The notes beneath the pieces were generated by a model. It was given only the letters and a program-made list of their open reading frames with translations. It did no database searches and was not told the origin of the DNA. Position numbers and translations under genes: made by a program. Shown here piece after piece: positions 20,291 to 29,750 of a stretch of DNA of 64,000 nt. Every line of letters starts with the position of its first letter. Within the stretch, counting starts at the first letter, position 1. The DNA comes from an uncultured Kiritimatiellota bacterium (GTDB taxonomy: Bacteria; Verrucomicrobiota; Kiritimatiellia; RFP12; DVOR01). The stretch spans positions 35,455 to 99,454 of the forward strand of contig CALXMV010000003.1 of the NCBI GenBank assembly GCA_944389565.1, in the 5' to 3' direction.

Positions 20291-22522
20291 TCAGGCGAGA
20301 AAAACGGCGTCGATGTCCACGAGCGTCCGAACCGCCGGCGTGACGCGCGTCTCCAAGGGGAACGCCTCGTCGCACGCGGCGACAAGCGCCTTGGAGGTGG
20401 GGGCCTTGAGCAGGATCTGCCACCGCCAGAGATCCTCCTTGCGCTCCAAAGGCGCGGGCATGGGCGGCAGACGCTCGACGCCCGGCATGGCGGCGAGCCG
20501 TCGGTCGGCGGCCTCCGCGGCACGTTGCACGGCGGCCGCGTCGCCCCCCGTGAAGGTCACGCAGGCCAAGCGGCGGAAGGGCGGGAGCCCCGCGGCCTCG
20601 CGCTCGGCGAGCTCGTCGGCGGCGAACCGTTCGTAATCGCAGGCGCAGGCGGTGCGGATGGCCGGATGGTCGGGTTGCAGGGTCTGCACGATGACCTCGC
20701 CGGGGATCGCGCCGCGGCCGGCGCGGCCGGAGACCTGCGCGATGAGCTGGAAGGTGCGCTCGGCGGCGCGGAAGTCGTAGGGCACGTTGAGCGAGCGGTC
20801 GGCGGCGAGGATGCCCACGAGGGTGACGTTCGGGAAGTCAAGCCCCTTGGCGATCATCTGCGTGCCCAGGAGGATGTCGGCCTCCTTGGCGCGAAAGGCG
20901 GCGAGGAGCTCGTCGTGGCTGTGGCGGCGCCCAGTGCTGTCGGCGTCCATGCGGATGACGCGCGCCTGGGGCAGGATCTTGGCGAGGACGGCCTCCACGC
21001 GCTGGGTGCCGAAGCCAAGCGGCTTGAAGATCGGCGCGCCGCAGGCGGGGCACCGATCGGGCGGCCGGCGCCACCACCCGCAGAGATGGCACCGCAGGGT
21101 GTCGTCCTTCGCGTGGTAGGTGAGCCGCGCCGAGCAATGCGGGCAGGCGACGGGCGCGCCGCATTGGGCGCATTGGTAGGTGGTGGCGTAGCCGCGTCGG
21201 TTCAGGAAAAGGATGGCCTGCTCGCCGCGTTCCAGCCGCGTGCGGAGCGCCGCGAGCAACGGCTCGCTGAAGAGCGGCACGCCCTCGCCGGGGCGCGCGG
21301 CCTCGCGCAGGTCGATGCACGCGACGGAGGGCAGTCGCGCCCCGCCCACGCGCTCGGGCAGCCGCGCCAGCCGATACTTGCCCAAGACGGTGGCGTTGCG
21401 CCAGCTCTCCAGCGAGGGCGTGGCGGAGCCCAGCACGCACCGCGCCCCCTCGATATGCGCCCGCATGACGGCCACGTCTCGCGCGGAGTAACGCGGCGAC
21501 TCATCCTGCTTGTACCCGCCGTCGTGCTCCTCGTCCACGATGATCAGCCCCAGCCGGCGGACGGGCGCGAAGACGGCCGAGCGCGGCCCGACGACGACCC
21601 GCGCCTCGCCCCTGCGGATGCGATGCCACTCATCATGCCGCTCGCCATCGCCCAAGGCCGAATGCAGCACGGCGACGGCCCCCCCGAAGCGCGCGGCGAA
21701 GCGATTCACGGTCTGCGGGGTGAGGGCGATCTCCGGCACCAGCACGATCGCGTCGCGCCCCTCCTCCAGGGTCGCGGCGATGGCCTGCATGTAGATCTCC
21801 GTCTTGCCCGAGCCGGTGACGCCGAAGAGCAACGTGGGCCGGTCGGCCCCGAGGATGACCCGGAGCGCCTCGGCCTGCGCGGGCGTGAGCGGCATGGGCC
21901 GGGTGGGCAGGATCCGCCGCCCGGCAAGCGGGTTGCGCGGCGCCTCGCGCTTCTCGCACCGCACATACCCCAGCGCCGCGAGCCTACGGAGCGTGGCGGG
22001 CGTGGTGGAGAACTCCTCGCAAAGCCGCGCCAAAAGCCCGCCGTCGACACGGACAAGATCCTCGTAAAGCGCCTTCTGACGTTTGGAGAGCGGCGGCAGA
22101 TGCGGGGGCGGCGGCAGGATGGGCGTGACGACGAAACGCTCGCGCGCCCCGCACCCTCCCTCGCGCACCGGCGCCGGCAACGCGCTCCGCAAGGCCAGCG
22201 TGAAACCCACCGAATAATATCCCGCCAGCCACCGCAGCAACCTCAGCGTCCCTTCCGAGAAATACGGCAGCGGATCCTCCACGGCCAAAAGCGCCCTGAC
22301 CCCCGGCACCGGCGTGGCGACGCCGAAAAGATCGGGCTCCCCCACGCGCCCCGCTTTGGGCACGTAAGGGCACCGCTCGCTCAGCGCCACCACATACCCC
22401 CGATGGCAGACCCGCCGCCACGGCGCCGTGACCCGCTGCCCCACCCGCACCTCCATCCCCTCCGGGACGGCATACGTGAACAGGCGGTTCGGCACTTTCT
22501 CGATGGCGACCTGGGCGTACAT
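20291..22522 (-). CDS. priA: Primosomal protein N' (replication restart helicase PriA)
   Basis: 743 aa. Restarts stalled replication forks. N-terminal 3'-DNA-binding domain (VAIEKVPNRLFTYAVPEGMEVRVGQRV), then Walker A FGVTGSGKTEIY, DEEH box IIVDEEHDGGYKQDE, GSATPSLES, zinc-binding cysteine pairs (CAQCGAPVACPHCSARL, CHLCGWW, CPACGAP), and the QVSGRAGRG helicase motif. The ATG at 22522 starts right at the family N-terminus (MYAQVAIEKV). It lies 7 nt after the scpA stop, last in a trpS-scpA-priA operon. Confidence 0.95.
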   Translation of the reverse strand: MYAQVAIEKVPNRLFTYAVPEGMEVRVGQRVTAPWRRVCHRGYVVALSERCPYVPKAGRVGEPDLFGVATPVPGVRALLAVEDPLPYFSEGTLRLLRWLAGYYSVGFTLALRSALPAPVREGGCGARERFVVTPILPPPPHLPPLSKRQKALYEDLVRVDGGLLARLCEEFSTTPATLRRLAALGYVRCEKREAPRNPLAGRRILPTRPMPLTPAQAEALRVILGADRPTLLFGVTGSGKTEIYMQAIAATLEEGRDAIVLVPEIALTPQTVNRFAARFGGAVAVLHSALGDGERHDEWHRIRRGEARVVVGPRSAVFAPVRRLGLIIVDEEHDGGYKQDESPRYSARDVAVMRAHIEGARCVLGSATPSLESWRNATVLGKYRLARLPERVGGARLPSVACIDLREAARPGEGVPLFSEPLLAALRTRLERGEQAILFLNRRGYATTYQCAQCGAPVACPHCSARLTYHAKDDTLRCHLCGWWRRPPDRCPACGAPIFKPLGFGTQRVEAVLAKILPQARVIRMDADSTGRRHSHDELLAAFRAKEADILLGTQMIAKGLDFPNVTLVGILAADRSLNVPYDFRAAERTFQLIAQVSGRAGRGAIPGEVIVQTLQPDHPAIRTACACDYERFAADELAEREAAGLPPFRRLACVTFTGGDAAAVQRAAEAADRRLAAMPGVERLPPMPAPLERKEDLWRWQILLKAPTSKALVAACDEAFPLETRVTPAVRTLVDIDAVFLA

Positions 22523-22529
22523 GACGGCC

Positions 22530-23324
22530 TCAGTAACGGTCAAGCTCGTCAAAGGCCGGAAGCGGCAGATGGGCGTCCGGCGTGCCCTCAGGCACGGCAT
22601 CGACCCACAGCTCGCCGAAAAGCGTCGCCTGCGTCACCGTCACATGGCGCAGGCGGAGCAACTCCAGGAGGGCGACGAACGTGACGATGATCTCCCCCTT
22701 CGGCGCATCCTGCGGGAAAAGCGACCCGAAGCGCACATGGCGCTCCGCCGCCACACGCCCCAGCAGCCCCTGCATCTTCTCGGGCACGGACCACCGTTGC
22801 ATCTTCAGATGGCCGAACGAGACCGTCTCCCCCGCACGCGCCAAGACCGCCCGGAACGCCTCCAGCAACTTGTCGAGCCCGATATCCCCCAACCGCGCCC
22901 CCTCCGCCTCCGGCACCTGCGGCGCCCCCCCCCACGGGAACGTCTCGCCGCGCAACGCCTCCCGCACGGCCAAGAGCGCCGCCGCCTCCTTGCACCGCTT
23001 ATAGGCGATGAGCTGCCGCACCAGGTCGAGCCGCGGGTCGGGCGCGTCATCCTCCTCCGCTTCCTCCCCGCGAGCCTCCCGCGGCAGAAGCGTGCGGCTC
23101 TTGATGAGCATCAGCGTCGCGGCCATGACGGCAAACTCACCCGCCTGCGCGATGTCCGGCGGGCCGAACCGATCCAGGAAGGCCAGATACTGCGCGGTGA
23201 TCCGCTCGATGGGGATGTCGTGGATGTCCACCTCCTCCTTGCGGATCAGATGCAAAAGCAGGTCAAGCGGCCCCTCGAACGCGTCGAGCGAGACCTTGTA
23301 ATCCTCGAAAAGCGCGTCTTCCAT
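22530..23324 (-). CDS. scpA: Segregation and condensation protein A
   Basis: 264 aa. Kleisin subunit of the bacterial SMC condensin. N-terminal YKVSLDAFEGPLDLLLHLIRKEEVDIHDIPI and AQYLAFL are diagnostic, with EFAVMAATLMLIKSRTLLP following. The C-terminal winged helix (VTFVALLELLRLRHVTVTQ) contacts the SMC head. A companion scpB is not in the window. The ATG at 23324 is 11 nt after the trpS stop. Confidence 0.95.
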   Translation of the reverse strand: MEDALFEDYKVSLDAFEGPLDLLLHLIRKEEVDIHDIPIERITAQYLAFLDRFGPPDIAQAGEFAVMAATLMLIKSRTLLPREARGEEAEEDDAPDPRLDLVRQLIAYKRCKEAAALLAVREALRGETFPWGGAPQVPEAEGARLGDIGLDKLLEAFRAVLARAGETVSFGHLKMQRWSVPEKMQGLLGRVAAERHVRFGSLFPQDAPKGEIIVTFVALLELLRLRHVTVTQATLFGELWVDAVPEGTPDAHLPLPAFDELDRY

Positions 23325-23335
23325 CGCCCGGGCGA

Positions 23336-24301
23336 TCAGTCCAGACCCACGGCGAGACGGGCGGCTTCGAGCGTCCTGCGCGCCGCGGCGCGCGCCTTCG
23401 CCGCGCCCGCGCGCAGGATATCCTCCACCTCGTCGGGATGCGCGGCCAAATGCTCGCGCCGCTCCCGGAAAGGCCCGAGCGTGCGCTGGTAAATCTCGAA
23501 CAGCGCCTTCTTGGCATGGCCATAGCCATAACCGCCACGCAGATAATTCCCGCGCATCTCCTCCTGCTCCGCCTCGCTGGCGAAAAGCTTGTACAGCGCG
23601 AAGACCCGGCACGCATCCGGATCCTTCGGCGCCTCCAACGGCGTCGAGTCGGTGGCGATGCGCATGATCTTCGCCTTGACGGCCTTGGGCTCGTCGAAAA
23701 GCCCGATCGTGTTGCCGTAACTCTTCGACATCTTCTGCCCGTCCAGCCCGGGGATCACCGCCACACGCTCGGAGATGAGCGGCTCCGGAAGCTTGAAGAC
23801 CTCCGCGCCGAACGTCTGGTTGAACTTCGCGGCGATGTCGCGCGTCACCTCCACATGCTGCTTCTGATCGCGCCCCACCGGCACCACGTCGCTCTGATAC
23901 GCCAAGATGTCCGCCGCCATCAGCACCGGATACGCGAAAAGCCCATGGCTCGCCGGCAACCCCCGCGCCAACTTGTCCTTGTACGAATGGCATCGCTCCA
24001 AAAGCCCCATCGGCGTCACCACGCTCAGCATCCACGCCAGCTCGTGCACTTCCGGCACGTCCGCCTGCCGGAACAGGCACGCCCGCGCCGGATCCAACCC
24101 GCACGCCAGGAAATCCAGCGCCACATCCCGCGTCGCCGCACGCAACGCCGCCGCGTCATGCACCGTCGTCAACGCGTGATACTGCGCCACGAAGACGAAC
24201 ACCTCGCCCGTCCCCTGCCTGTCGATGATCGGCTTCATCGCCCCGAAATAATTGCCCCAATGCAACTGACCCGACGGCTGCACGCCCGTGAGAATACGCA
24301 T
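23336..24301 (-). CDS. trpS: Tryptophanyl-tRNA synthetase
   Basis: 321 aa class I synthetase of normal bacterial length. HIGH-type motif PSGQLHWGNYFGAM, VAQYHALTT, LMAADILAYQSDVVPVGRDQKQHVE, and KMSKS in GLDGQKMSKSYGNTI. AAGAAGGAG precedes the ATG. First gene of the trpS-scpA-priA operon. Confidence 0.96.
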   Translation of the reverse strand: MRILTGVQPSGQLHWGNYFGAMKPIIDRQGTGEVFVFVAQYHALTTVHDAAALRAATRDVALDFLACGLDPARACLFRQADVPEVHELAWMLSVVTPMGLLERCHSYKDKLARGLPASHGLFAYPVLMAADILAYQSDVVPVGRDQKQHVEVTRDIAAKFNQTFGAEVFKLPEPLISERVAVIPGLDGQKMSKSYGNTIGLFDEPKAVKAKIMRIATDSTPLEAPKDPDACRVFALYKLFASEAEQEEMRGNYLRGGYGYGHAKKALFEIYQRTLGPFRERREHLAAHPDEVEDILRAGAAKARAAARRTLEAARLAVGLD

Positions 24302-24324
24302 GTCAAAACTCCTTCTTTCCCGCT

Positions 24325-24330
24325 ATTGTA
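24325..24330 (-). promoter_or_regulatory. Extended -10 of the trpS-scpA-priA operon
   Basis: Minus-strand GATATGCTACAATAGCGGG contains TGCTACAAT, an extended -10, 23 nt before the trpS ATG. Confidence 0.6.
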
Positions 24331-24654
24331 GCATATCCCACCCCCACCCGCTCTCACCAAAATGCCCCTCACATGCCTCCGGGATGCCCGACACACCCCC
24401 TCATCCCCCCAACATCTCAGCAAGACACCACAGAAGAAGAAGGCACCAACCGAAAACATAACATGAGAAAATCCAAACCCGAGCACACGAAATGACCGCC
24501 GCCAGATCAGCGAAAATCCGTTTTGCCAACCATATTCCCCATGGCCACGCTCGGCAACGGCACAAAGCAAGCACAGACAAACGCCATGTTCGAAAGCTTG
24601 TGGCTCAACGCCTCAGGGATACGCTGCATCATCAACCTCCCACTCCGTCACCCA
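24331..24654. other. Lower-GC gap between the polysaccharide operon and trpS promoter
   Basis: Apart from one weak small reading frame (24507-24629, minus), I see no gene, RNA or mobile-element signature in this stretch. Base composition is closer to the polysaccharide genes on its right than to trpS on its left, so it may mark the left edge of the variable region. Confidence 0.4.
24507..24629 (-). CDS. Candidate 40-aa small protein at the end of the polysaccharide operon
   Basis: A 40-codon frame (MQRIPEALSHKLSNM...) starts 26 nt after the stop of the preceding AMP-ligase-like gene, with GGGAGG 6 nt upstream of its ATG. A second ATG lies one codon earlier. It has a short hydrophobic Cys-containing stretch (MAFVCACFVPLPSVAM). 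No family is recognised. The ribosome-binding site and operon position are the only support, so it may not be real. Confidence 0.22.
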   Translation of the reverse strand: MQRIPEALSHKLSNMAFVCACFVPLPSVAMGNMVGKTDFR

Positions 24655-25980
24655 TCACCGTTCGCGCACGACGAAACGTAATTTGCCCCTGTCATGCGGA
24701 AGCTCCGCGACTGGCTCAAAAACCACCGGAACCTCGTCATTGAGCTGCCGCGACAGCCGCGCCCGAATCTCGTCCACCCGCCGACGTGCATCCTCCGACT
24801 CCTGCGCCGGGACGTAAGCCACCGTGATGGAAGCATCCCTGTGCTGCGTCACGCGGAAACCACGCACCAAATCCGGATCGTTGTCGAAAAGCGTCGTGAG
24901 GAACTCACCGTTCACCACGAGCCCGGAAGGCAAGACGAACGATTCCGACTCACGCCCCTTGATCGAATCGATGAGCGGCAACGAGCGTCCGCACGCGCAC
25001 GGCTTCCCCAACCAACGCCCTCGGTCGCCGTTCTCGTACCGGATGAGCGGAAAGACGAAATCCTCCAGATTGGTCAGCAACGCCCGGCCATATTCCCCCA
25101 CGGGCACAGGCCGATTGTCCCCATCCACGAACTCGATGGCCACATGCTCCACATTCACGTGCAACCCATCCTCCTCCGGGCACTGCTGCGCGACCCAACG
25201 AATCTCGCACGACCCGTACTGGTCGCAGACCGGCGCACGGAATGCCCGCTTCAGCAGGGCCCGTTGCACCGGTGAGAGCGGTGCCGACGTCACCCACACG
25301 CACCGCGGCGCCCACACTTCGAGACCACGATCCAAAACGAACTGCGCCAACTGCGTGACCGCCCCCACATACCCCTGCAACAAGGCCGGCCTCGCCTGAT
25401 CGTAACGCGCCAGAAACGCCCCCATCGAGCGCTCATCCATGAAACTCGCGTCCAGCTTCAAATGACGCGTCGGCCACCACATCGCCGCGTTCTTCAGGCG
25501 AGCCAAACGCGATGCCACCGGCACACGCCACACATACGCATGATCGTCCCACGGACGGATCCCGAACCAGGACTGCAACCGCCAACTGTAAATCGCCTCC
25601 GGGACACGCCCGTCATATCCCGTCTTCGTCGGGGTCCCCGTCGAGCCTCCCGTCGTCGAGACCCGCCGGAACCTTCTCAATGCCGGGTTCGTCATCTCCT
25701 CGAAATGCTCCCGGATCTCCGCCTTCGTCACGATCGGCAATTTCTCGAACCACCCCTCCTGCCCCATATCCCCAAGCCCAAACCCCGCCTCCCCGTAAAA
25801 CTTCTTGTAGAACGGCACCTGCGTCACCGCCGCCGTGACAAGCCGGCGCTTCGCGGCCTCCTGTTCGCGCAACAACGCCTCCGGCGGCCGCCGCTCATTG
25901 CCCACCAAGACGCCAAAACGCTTCCACGCCCCAGGCATCGCCAAGACGCACTTCGCACGAAACAACATCGACCGTGACAT
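24655..25980 (-). CDS. PaaK/CapK-like AMP-dependent ligase family protein (copy 2)
   Basis: 441 aa. Belongs to the phenylacetate-CoA ligase/CapK adenylate-forming group: STTGGSTGTPTKTGYD is the P-loop, YGSCEIRWVAQQC the A5-type motif, and GEYGRALLTNLEDFVFPLIRYENGDRG with a CACGRSLPLID Cys pair the A7/A8 region. Such proteins recur in capsule and O-antigen clusters, where they may activate carboxylic acids for glycan decoration; substrate unknown. Last large gene of the eight-gene minus-strand operon and paralogous to 27181-28536. Confidence 0.75.
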   Translation of the reverse strand: MSRSMLFRAKCVLAMPGAWKRFGVLVGNERRPPEALLREQEAAKRRLVTAAVTQVPFYKKFYGEAGFGLGDMGQEGWFEKLPIVTKAEIREHFEEMTNPALRRFRRVSTTGGSTGTPTKTGYDGRVPEAIYSWRLQSWFGIRPWDDHAYVWRVPVASRLARLKNAAMWWPTRHLKLDASFMDERSMGAFLARYDQARPALLQGYVGAVTQLAQFVLDRGLEVWAPRCVWVTSAPLSPVQRALLKRAFRAPVCDQYGSCEIRWVAQQCPEEDGLHVNVEHVAIEFVDGDNRPVPVGEYGRALLTNLEDFVFPLIRYENGDRGRWLGKPCACGRSLPLIDSIKGRESESFVLPSGLVVNGEFLTTLFDNDPDLVRGFRVTQHRDASITVAYVPAQESEDARRRVDEIRARLSRQLNDEVPVVFEPVAELPHDRGKLRFVVRER

Positions 25981-25986
25981 AATCCG

Positions 25987-27171
25987 TTACCCTCTCGGGG
26001 AGAAAACCCCTGACGTGCTCCCACCCCGCAACACTTTTTTGGTCATCTTGCGCAGGACAATCACAATCGCCCTGCACCAATCACCGAGCGTGAACCCCAT
26101 CCGTCCCCGATATGGCCATGCTTGCAATGCGTATTCATTCCGCTGAATCAGACCACGCAAAAGCTCCGCGAGATACTCCCCACGATGCGATTTCACGTAA
26201 TCGACATCGAACGTCGCGGCGAACCGTCCCAATGCCTCATCCCCACCGACCGCCAACAGCTCAAGAACCGTCCGCATACACTTCGGGCAATCCCACGTGC
26301 CGTTGCGCGTCCCTTCCGCATGACCATTCCAACACACGTCCAAATGCCGCTGCGCCAAAGGGAAATCCACCAGCGCCCGGACCTTGTCAAGCCGTGTCCC
26401 CATCCCATCGGCGATAACCTTCAGGCCATGCACGGAGCAGACCTGCGTCAACAACAAATCATAGTGCGCCACGTCAATCGTCTGAACCGGCGACAAAAAC
26501 ATCTCATTCACCGAATAGCCTGTCGCGAGATAATACCGAGCGAAGAGACCACGCAGACAATACACGGCGAACAGATTGGCGAGCGTCGAATGATTTTCGA
26601 AGACAAGCCCAGGGGCGGAGGCCCCGTCATAATTCGTATCCCCAACAATCAACGCGACCGAGGCCTCTTGCGCCACCTCCCGCGCATGCTCCACCAACTC
26701 ATCGAACAAGGCACGCTTGTCCTTCGCGGCCGTCCCACCATGGCAATTGTTGATGACCACGTGCGTCACCTCGTGCCGATGCATGTACATCGTGTACATC
26801 GAGTCAACCCCACACGTGATGCTACAACCTACCCCCCCCCCGCACCCATCCGATGCGATTCGTTCCGCGGAGATACGGAGCGGCTCCATCGAGGGGTTTG
26901 CCGCGCACATCGTGGGCGAGAAAACCTCCGTCAGATTCTGGATCAGATCCTCCGAACACGGCGCCTCGCTCACGACCTCATGTCGGCCGATGATGACCTC
27001 CTTCAGCAACCCGATTACCCACGGGTCACCGTAATCCGCGCAAAGATATTGCCCAAACCGCTCCTCGACCTCATACCACAGCGGATAGACCTTCCCGTCC
27101 ACGTCAATGTCCGCGGACACCCGTGCCTTCCCCTCACGATGGGAAATCGTCGGCTTACGAATCGTGATCAT
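25987..27171 (-). CDS. PP-loop ATP-pyrophosphatase-like protein with Cys pair
   Basis: 394 aa. GVGCSITCGVDSMYTMYM carries a modified PP-loop (consensus SGGVDS; here TCGVDS), as in the QueC/asparagine-synthase-like AANH superfamily. VALIVGDTNYDG and GYSVNEMFLSPVQ fit the same fold. A late DVCWNG...WDCPKCMRTV segment resembles the zinc-binding cysteines of QueC relatives. The first PP-loop Ser/Gly pair is altered, so ATP pyrophosphatase activity is uncertain. It lies between two PaaK-like ligases, suggesting a joint role in modifying a surface-glycan component. No specific function is known to me. Confidence 0.55.
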   Translation of the reverse strand: MITIRKPTISHREGKARVSADIDVDGKVYPLWYEVEERFGQYLCADYGDPWVIGLLKEVIIGRHEVVSEAPCSEDLIQNLTEVFSPTMCAANPSMEPLRISAERIASDGCGGGVGCSITCGVDSMYTMYMHRHEVTHVVINNCHGGTAAKDKRALFDELVEHAREVAQEASVALIVGDTNYDGASAPGLVFENHSTLANLFAVYCLRGLFARYYLATGYSVNEMFLSPVQTIDVAHYDLLLTQVCSVHGLKVIADGMGTRLDKVRALVDFPLAQRHLDVCWNGHAEGTRNGTWDCPKCMRTVLELLAVGGDEALGRFAATFDVDYVKSHRGEYLAELLRGLIQRNEYALQAWPYRGRMGFTLGDWCRAIVIVLRKMTKKVLRGGSTSGVFSPRG

Positions 27172-27180
27172 AATACGCTC

Positions 27181-28536
27181 TCAATCCGCGATAACATCAC
27201 TAATGATATACTTGATCTTACCTCGATTATGCGGGATAAAATCCTTGTACTCCACAGTAAGTGGCAACGATCCAAGCTGACGTTGCAAATTGGCTGCAAC
27301 CGTTGCAATGGCTTTCTCCGCATCCGGGTAAGCGTGGTTCATAACAACAGATAATGTCACCGATTTGTCCTGATGTTGATGAATCTGGAAATTGTGGATG
27401 GCATTCAAGCAATCATCGAATGCCGTCGCCCAACATTCGCCAGCGATTTTACCATGTTCCAAATAAATGAAATCAAACGACCGTCCATGCACGGCATCCA
27501 TCAACGGAAAGGGACGCCCACACGCACAACGTCCAGGCAACAACCGTCCTCGATCTCCGAGTCTATAGCGAATGATCGGGAAAACACGATCCATGCAATC
27601 CGTCACCAAAATATCCCCCACCTCGCCAACCGGCAAGGGAGTTCCAAACTCATCAACGAACTCCAAATGCCGATAGTCACTGTGGATATGCAGGGCCGGG
27701 CTACTTATTTCTGCCAAATGTCGGCATTGATTTGCCATCGGATGCGCCTCCGTCGCCACATAGTTGTCAAAAACCAAACACCCAAAAGCACGCACGATAT
27801 CCGCACGAACCGTGCTCGACAACGGGGCCGCGGTCGTAAAAACAGCATCCGGCGCTGGCAATTTAATCCCCTGTTGCAAACAATAAACCGCCAATTGATG
27901 GATACCACCAACATAGGAGGAAATCCGACGCGGTTTATAATGGCGCCATTGTCTTATGAAACGCTCGATCTTTTCCTCTGACATATCCCCTGCATCCAAC
28001 ATAATGTTAGTGGCAGGGAAATTCGCCAAGAAATGTCGAAACCGCGTCTTCCATGTGGCATGATGCGTGCGCATGATGGTCGCGGAATTCCCACCTACCG
28101 GGACTCCCGTCCATGTCCCCGCCCGCCAATTCATGACGACAGAACTGAACCCATCATCCTTCAACACCTTTGATGGCTCACCCGTGGATCCTCCCGTAGT
28201 ATATAGTTTGTACGTGGACTGCGGATGAGCGACTTTAATCGTTTCAAAATTATACCGTAACGCCTCGCGGGTCAACATCGGGACCTTCGCCCAATCTTCT
28301 TCCGTCTTGACATCGCCAGGCTCCAACCCCGCGGCTTTGTAGAGAGCATGATAATACGGGGACTCCTCATATGCGAACTTCAACAAATCCAACCGTAGCC
28401 GAAAGTTGAATTCTGCGAGAGCCTCGGGGGAGAGCCGTTCGTTAGCCATCGACTGCCGAAACTGTTTCCACCATTGCGGCTTGGCCAAGCGACACCGTAT
28501 CTCACGCCATTTCTCAGCAAATTTGTCTGTTTTCAT
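27181..28536 (-). CDS. PaaK/CapK-like AMP-dependent ligase family protein (copy 1)
   Basis: 451 aa, paralogue of 24655-25980 over its whole length. LYTTGGSTGEPSKVLKDDG is the P-loop, FDNYVATEAHPMANQC the A5-type motif, and GEVGDILVTDCMDRVFPIIRYRLGDRG followed by CACGRPFPLMD the C-terminal motifs. Codon use is clearly more AT-rich than in housekeeping genes of the window, suggesting lateral acquisition. Twelve nt after the CapA-like gene. Confidence 0.75.
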   Translation of the reverse strand: MKTDKFAEKWREIRCRLAKPQWWKQFRQSMANERLSPEALAEFNFRLRLDLLKFAYEESPYYHALYKAAGLEPGDVKTEEDWAKVPMLTREALRYNFETIKVAHPQSTYKLYTTGGSTGEPSKVLKDDGFSSVVMNWRAGTWTGVPVGGNSATIMRTHHATWKTRFRHFLANFPATNIMLDAGDMSEEKIERFIRQWRHYKPRRISSYVGGIHQLAVYCLQQGIKLPAPDAVFTTAAPLSSTVRADIVRAFGCLVFDNYVATEAHPMANQCRHLAEISSPALHIHSDYRHLEFVDEFGTPLPVGEVGDILVTDCMDRVFPIIRYRLGDRGRLLPGRCACGRPFPLMDAVHGRSFDFIYLEHGKIAGECWATAFDDCLNAIHNFQIHQHQDKSVTLSVVMNHAYPDAEKAIATVAANLQRQLGSLPLTVEYKDFIPHNRGKIKYIISDVIAD

Positions 28537-28547
28537 AATTCATCCTC

Positions 28548-29750
28548 TCAATGAATTGGCATCGTTCTCAGAAGCAAACACGCGAGATCTTTCGCTTTGC
28601 CCGTCATGAATGAACGGCGCACACCAAGCCGTACCCCCATCGCTTCCGCAAGCAGGTCACGATGACTTTCGCATTGCACGTAATTGTACTGCACTAAGGG
28701 ATAATTCGATTTTTCCGTTCCACGAAAGAACGCCCAGAGCGTGCGCATCGTATGATAAAGTCGCTTAAGCCAATCCCGCAAAGACGGACGATGGCCGTCC
28801 ACCGGATAAAAGCCAAGGTTATGCTCATACAATGAATGGTATAAATCAATAGCGACAGTCTGCCACGCGCCTCGATAACATGCCTCGTCGTCCAAAACAT
28901 CCTGCAACGCGGCAAGATATGCGTCCGCGACCTCAGAGCGTTCAATCTTGTCAATCCGAACTCCGCCCCCCTCTTCCACAATTCGAACAGGCACGACCTC
29001 GCTGAGCAAACTGCCGTCCGATGCGAAAGAGAGATGAACGGTCAAAGACCAAAGCGTATTGGCGGACTTTCCCCATCTCGCGGGATCTACAAGGAAATTC
29101 CCCAACCCATAATAAATCCGCCCATGCTTATAAGTTTCCCATCCCTGCGGAACATGTGCGTGATGCCCATGAACGACATCCGCCCCCGAATCAATCAAGG
29201 CTCGATACCACGCCCGCGCTTCCGGCGTTGGGATGGGGGACATCTCCACCGCGGCATGCACCGAAACGATTACGGCATCCACACGCTTTCTCAGCTCACG
29301 AATGGCGTCAAACATCCATGCCCCCAAGGGGGCAATACCTGGCACGCCATCATCTGCCATCCCAAATTGGTGTTCGGCACACGCAAGAATTCCGATGCAA
29401 CGCCCGGCCTCTTCCACGATGATGGGGGCACACGCACGTTTGGTCTCATCCCCCGCCCCAACGACAGGGATGCCACGTGCGCCGCATCGCACCAAAGTCT
29501 CCTTCAACCCCTCCACGCCAAAATCCATCATGTGATTATTGGCCAAACAGAAAATCCAACGGGGGCCCTCCGCCACAAAACCATTCCACACGCGTGGGCC
29601 GGCTTTGCGTGGTGGCTCAGGGCAAGACCACTTGGCACGCTCCCCGATCCAAGGCCCCTCCAAATTACCCAACACCCACTCTCCGCCATTGAGCCAGGCG
29701 GGCAGAATCACATGATTTGTGAAACCGACATGGTCTCCCACCAAAAACAT
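28548..29750 (-). CDS. CapA/PgsA-family protein (poly-gamma-glutamate capsule-type metallophosphatase fold)
   Basis: 400 aa. The PGA_cap signatures are LVGDHVGF near the start, NLEGPW, LANNHMMDFGVEGLKETL, GIPVVGAG, VIVSVHAAVE, SGADVVHGHHAHVPQGWE and YYGLGNFLVDP. CapA proteins are calcineurin-like and are needed for capsule polymer export or tethering; the biochemical role is not settled. The ATG at 29750 with GGAGGGG upstream is preferred to the GTG one codon earlier. It overlaps the previous stop (TGATG). There is no N-terminal signal, unlike many CapA proteins. Confidence 0.8.
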   Translation of the reverse strand: MFLVGDHVGFTNHVILPAWLNGGEWVLGNLEGPWIGERAKWSCPEPPRKAGPRVWNGFVAEGPRWIFCLANNHMMDFGVEGLKETLVRCGARGIPVVGAGDETKRACAPIIVEEAGRCIGILACAEHQFGMADDGVPGIAPLGAWMFDAIRELRKRVDAVIVSVHAAVEMSPIPTPEARAWYRALIDSGADVVHGHHAHVPQGWETYKHGRIYYGLGNFLVDPARWGKSANTLWSLTVHLSFASDGSLLSEVVPVRIVEEGGGVRIDKIERSEVADAYLAALQDVLDDEACYRGAWQTVAIDLYHSLYEHNLGFYPVDGHRPSLRDWLKRLYHTMRTLWAFFRGTEKSNYPLVQYNYVQCESHRDLLAEAMGVRLGVRRSFMTGKAKDLACLLLRTMPIH

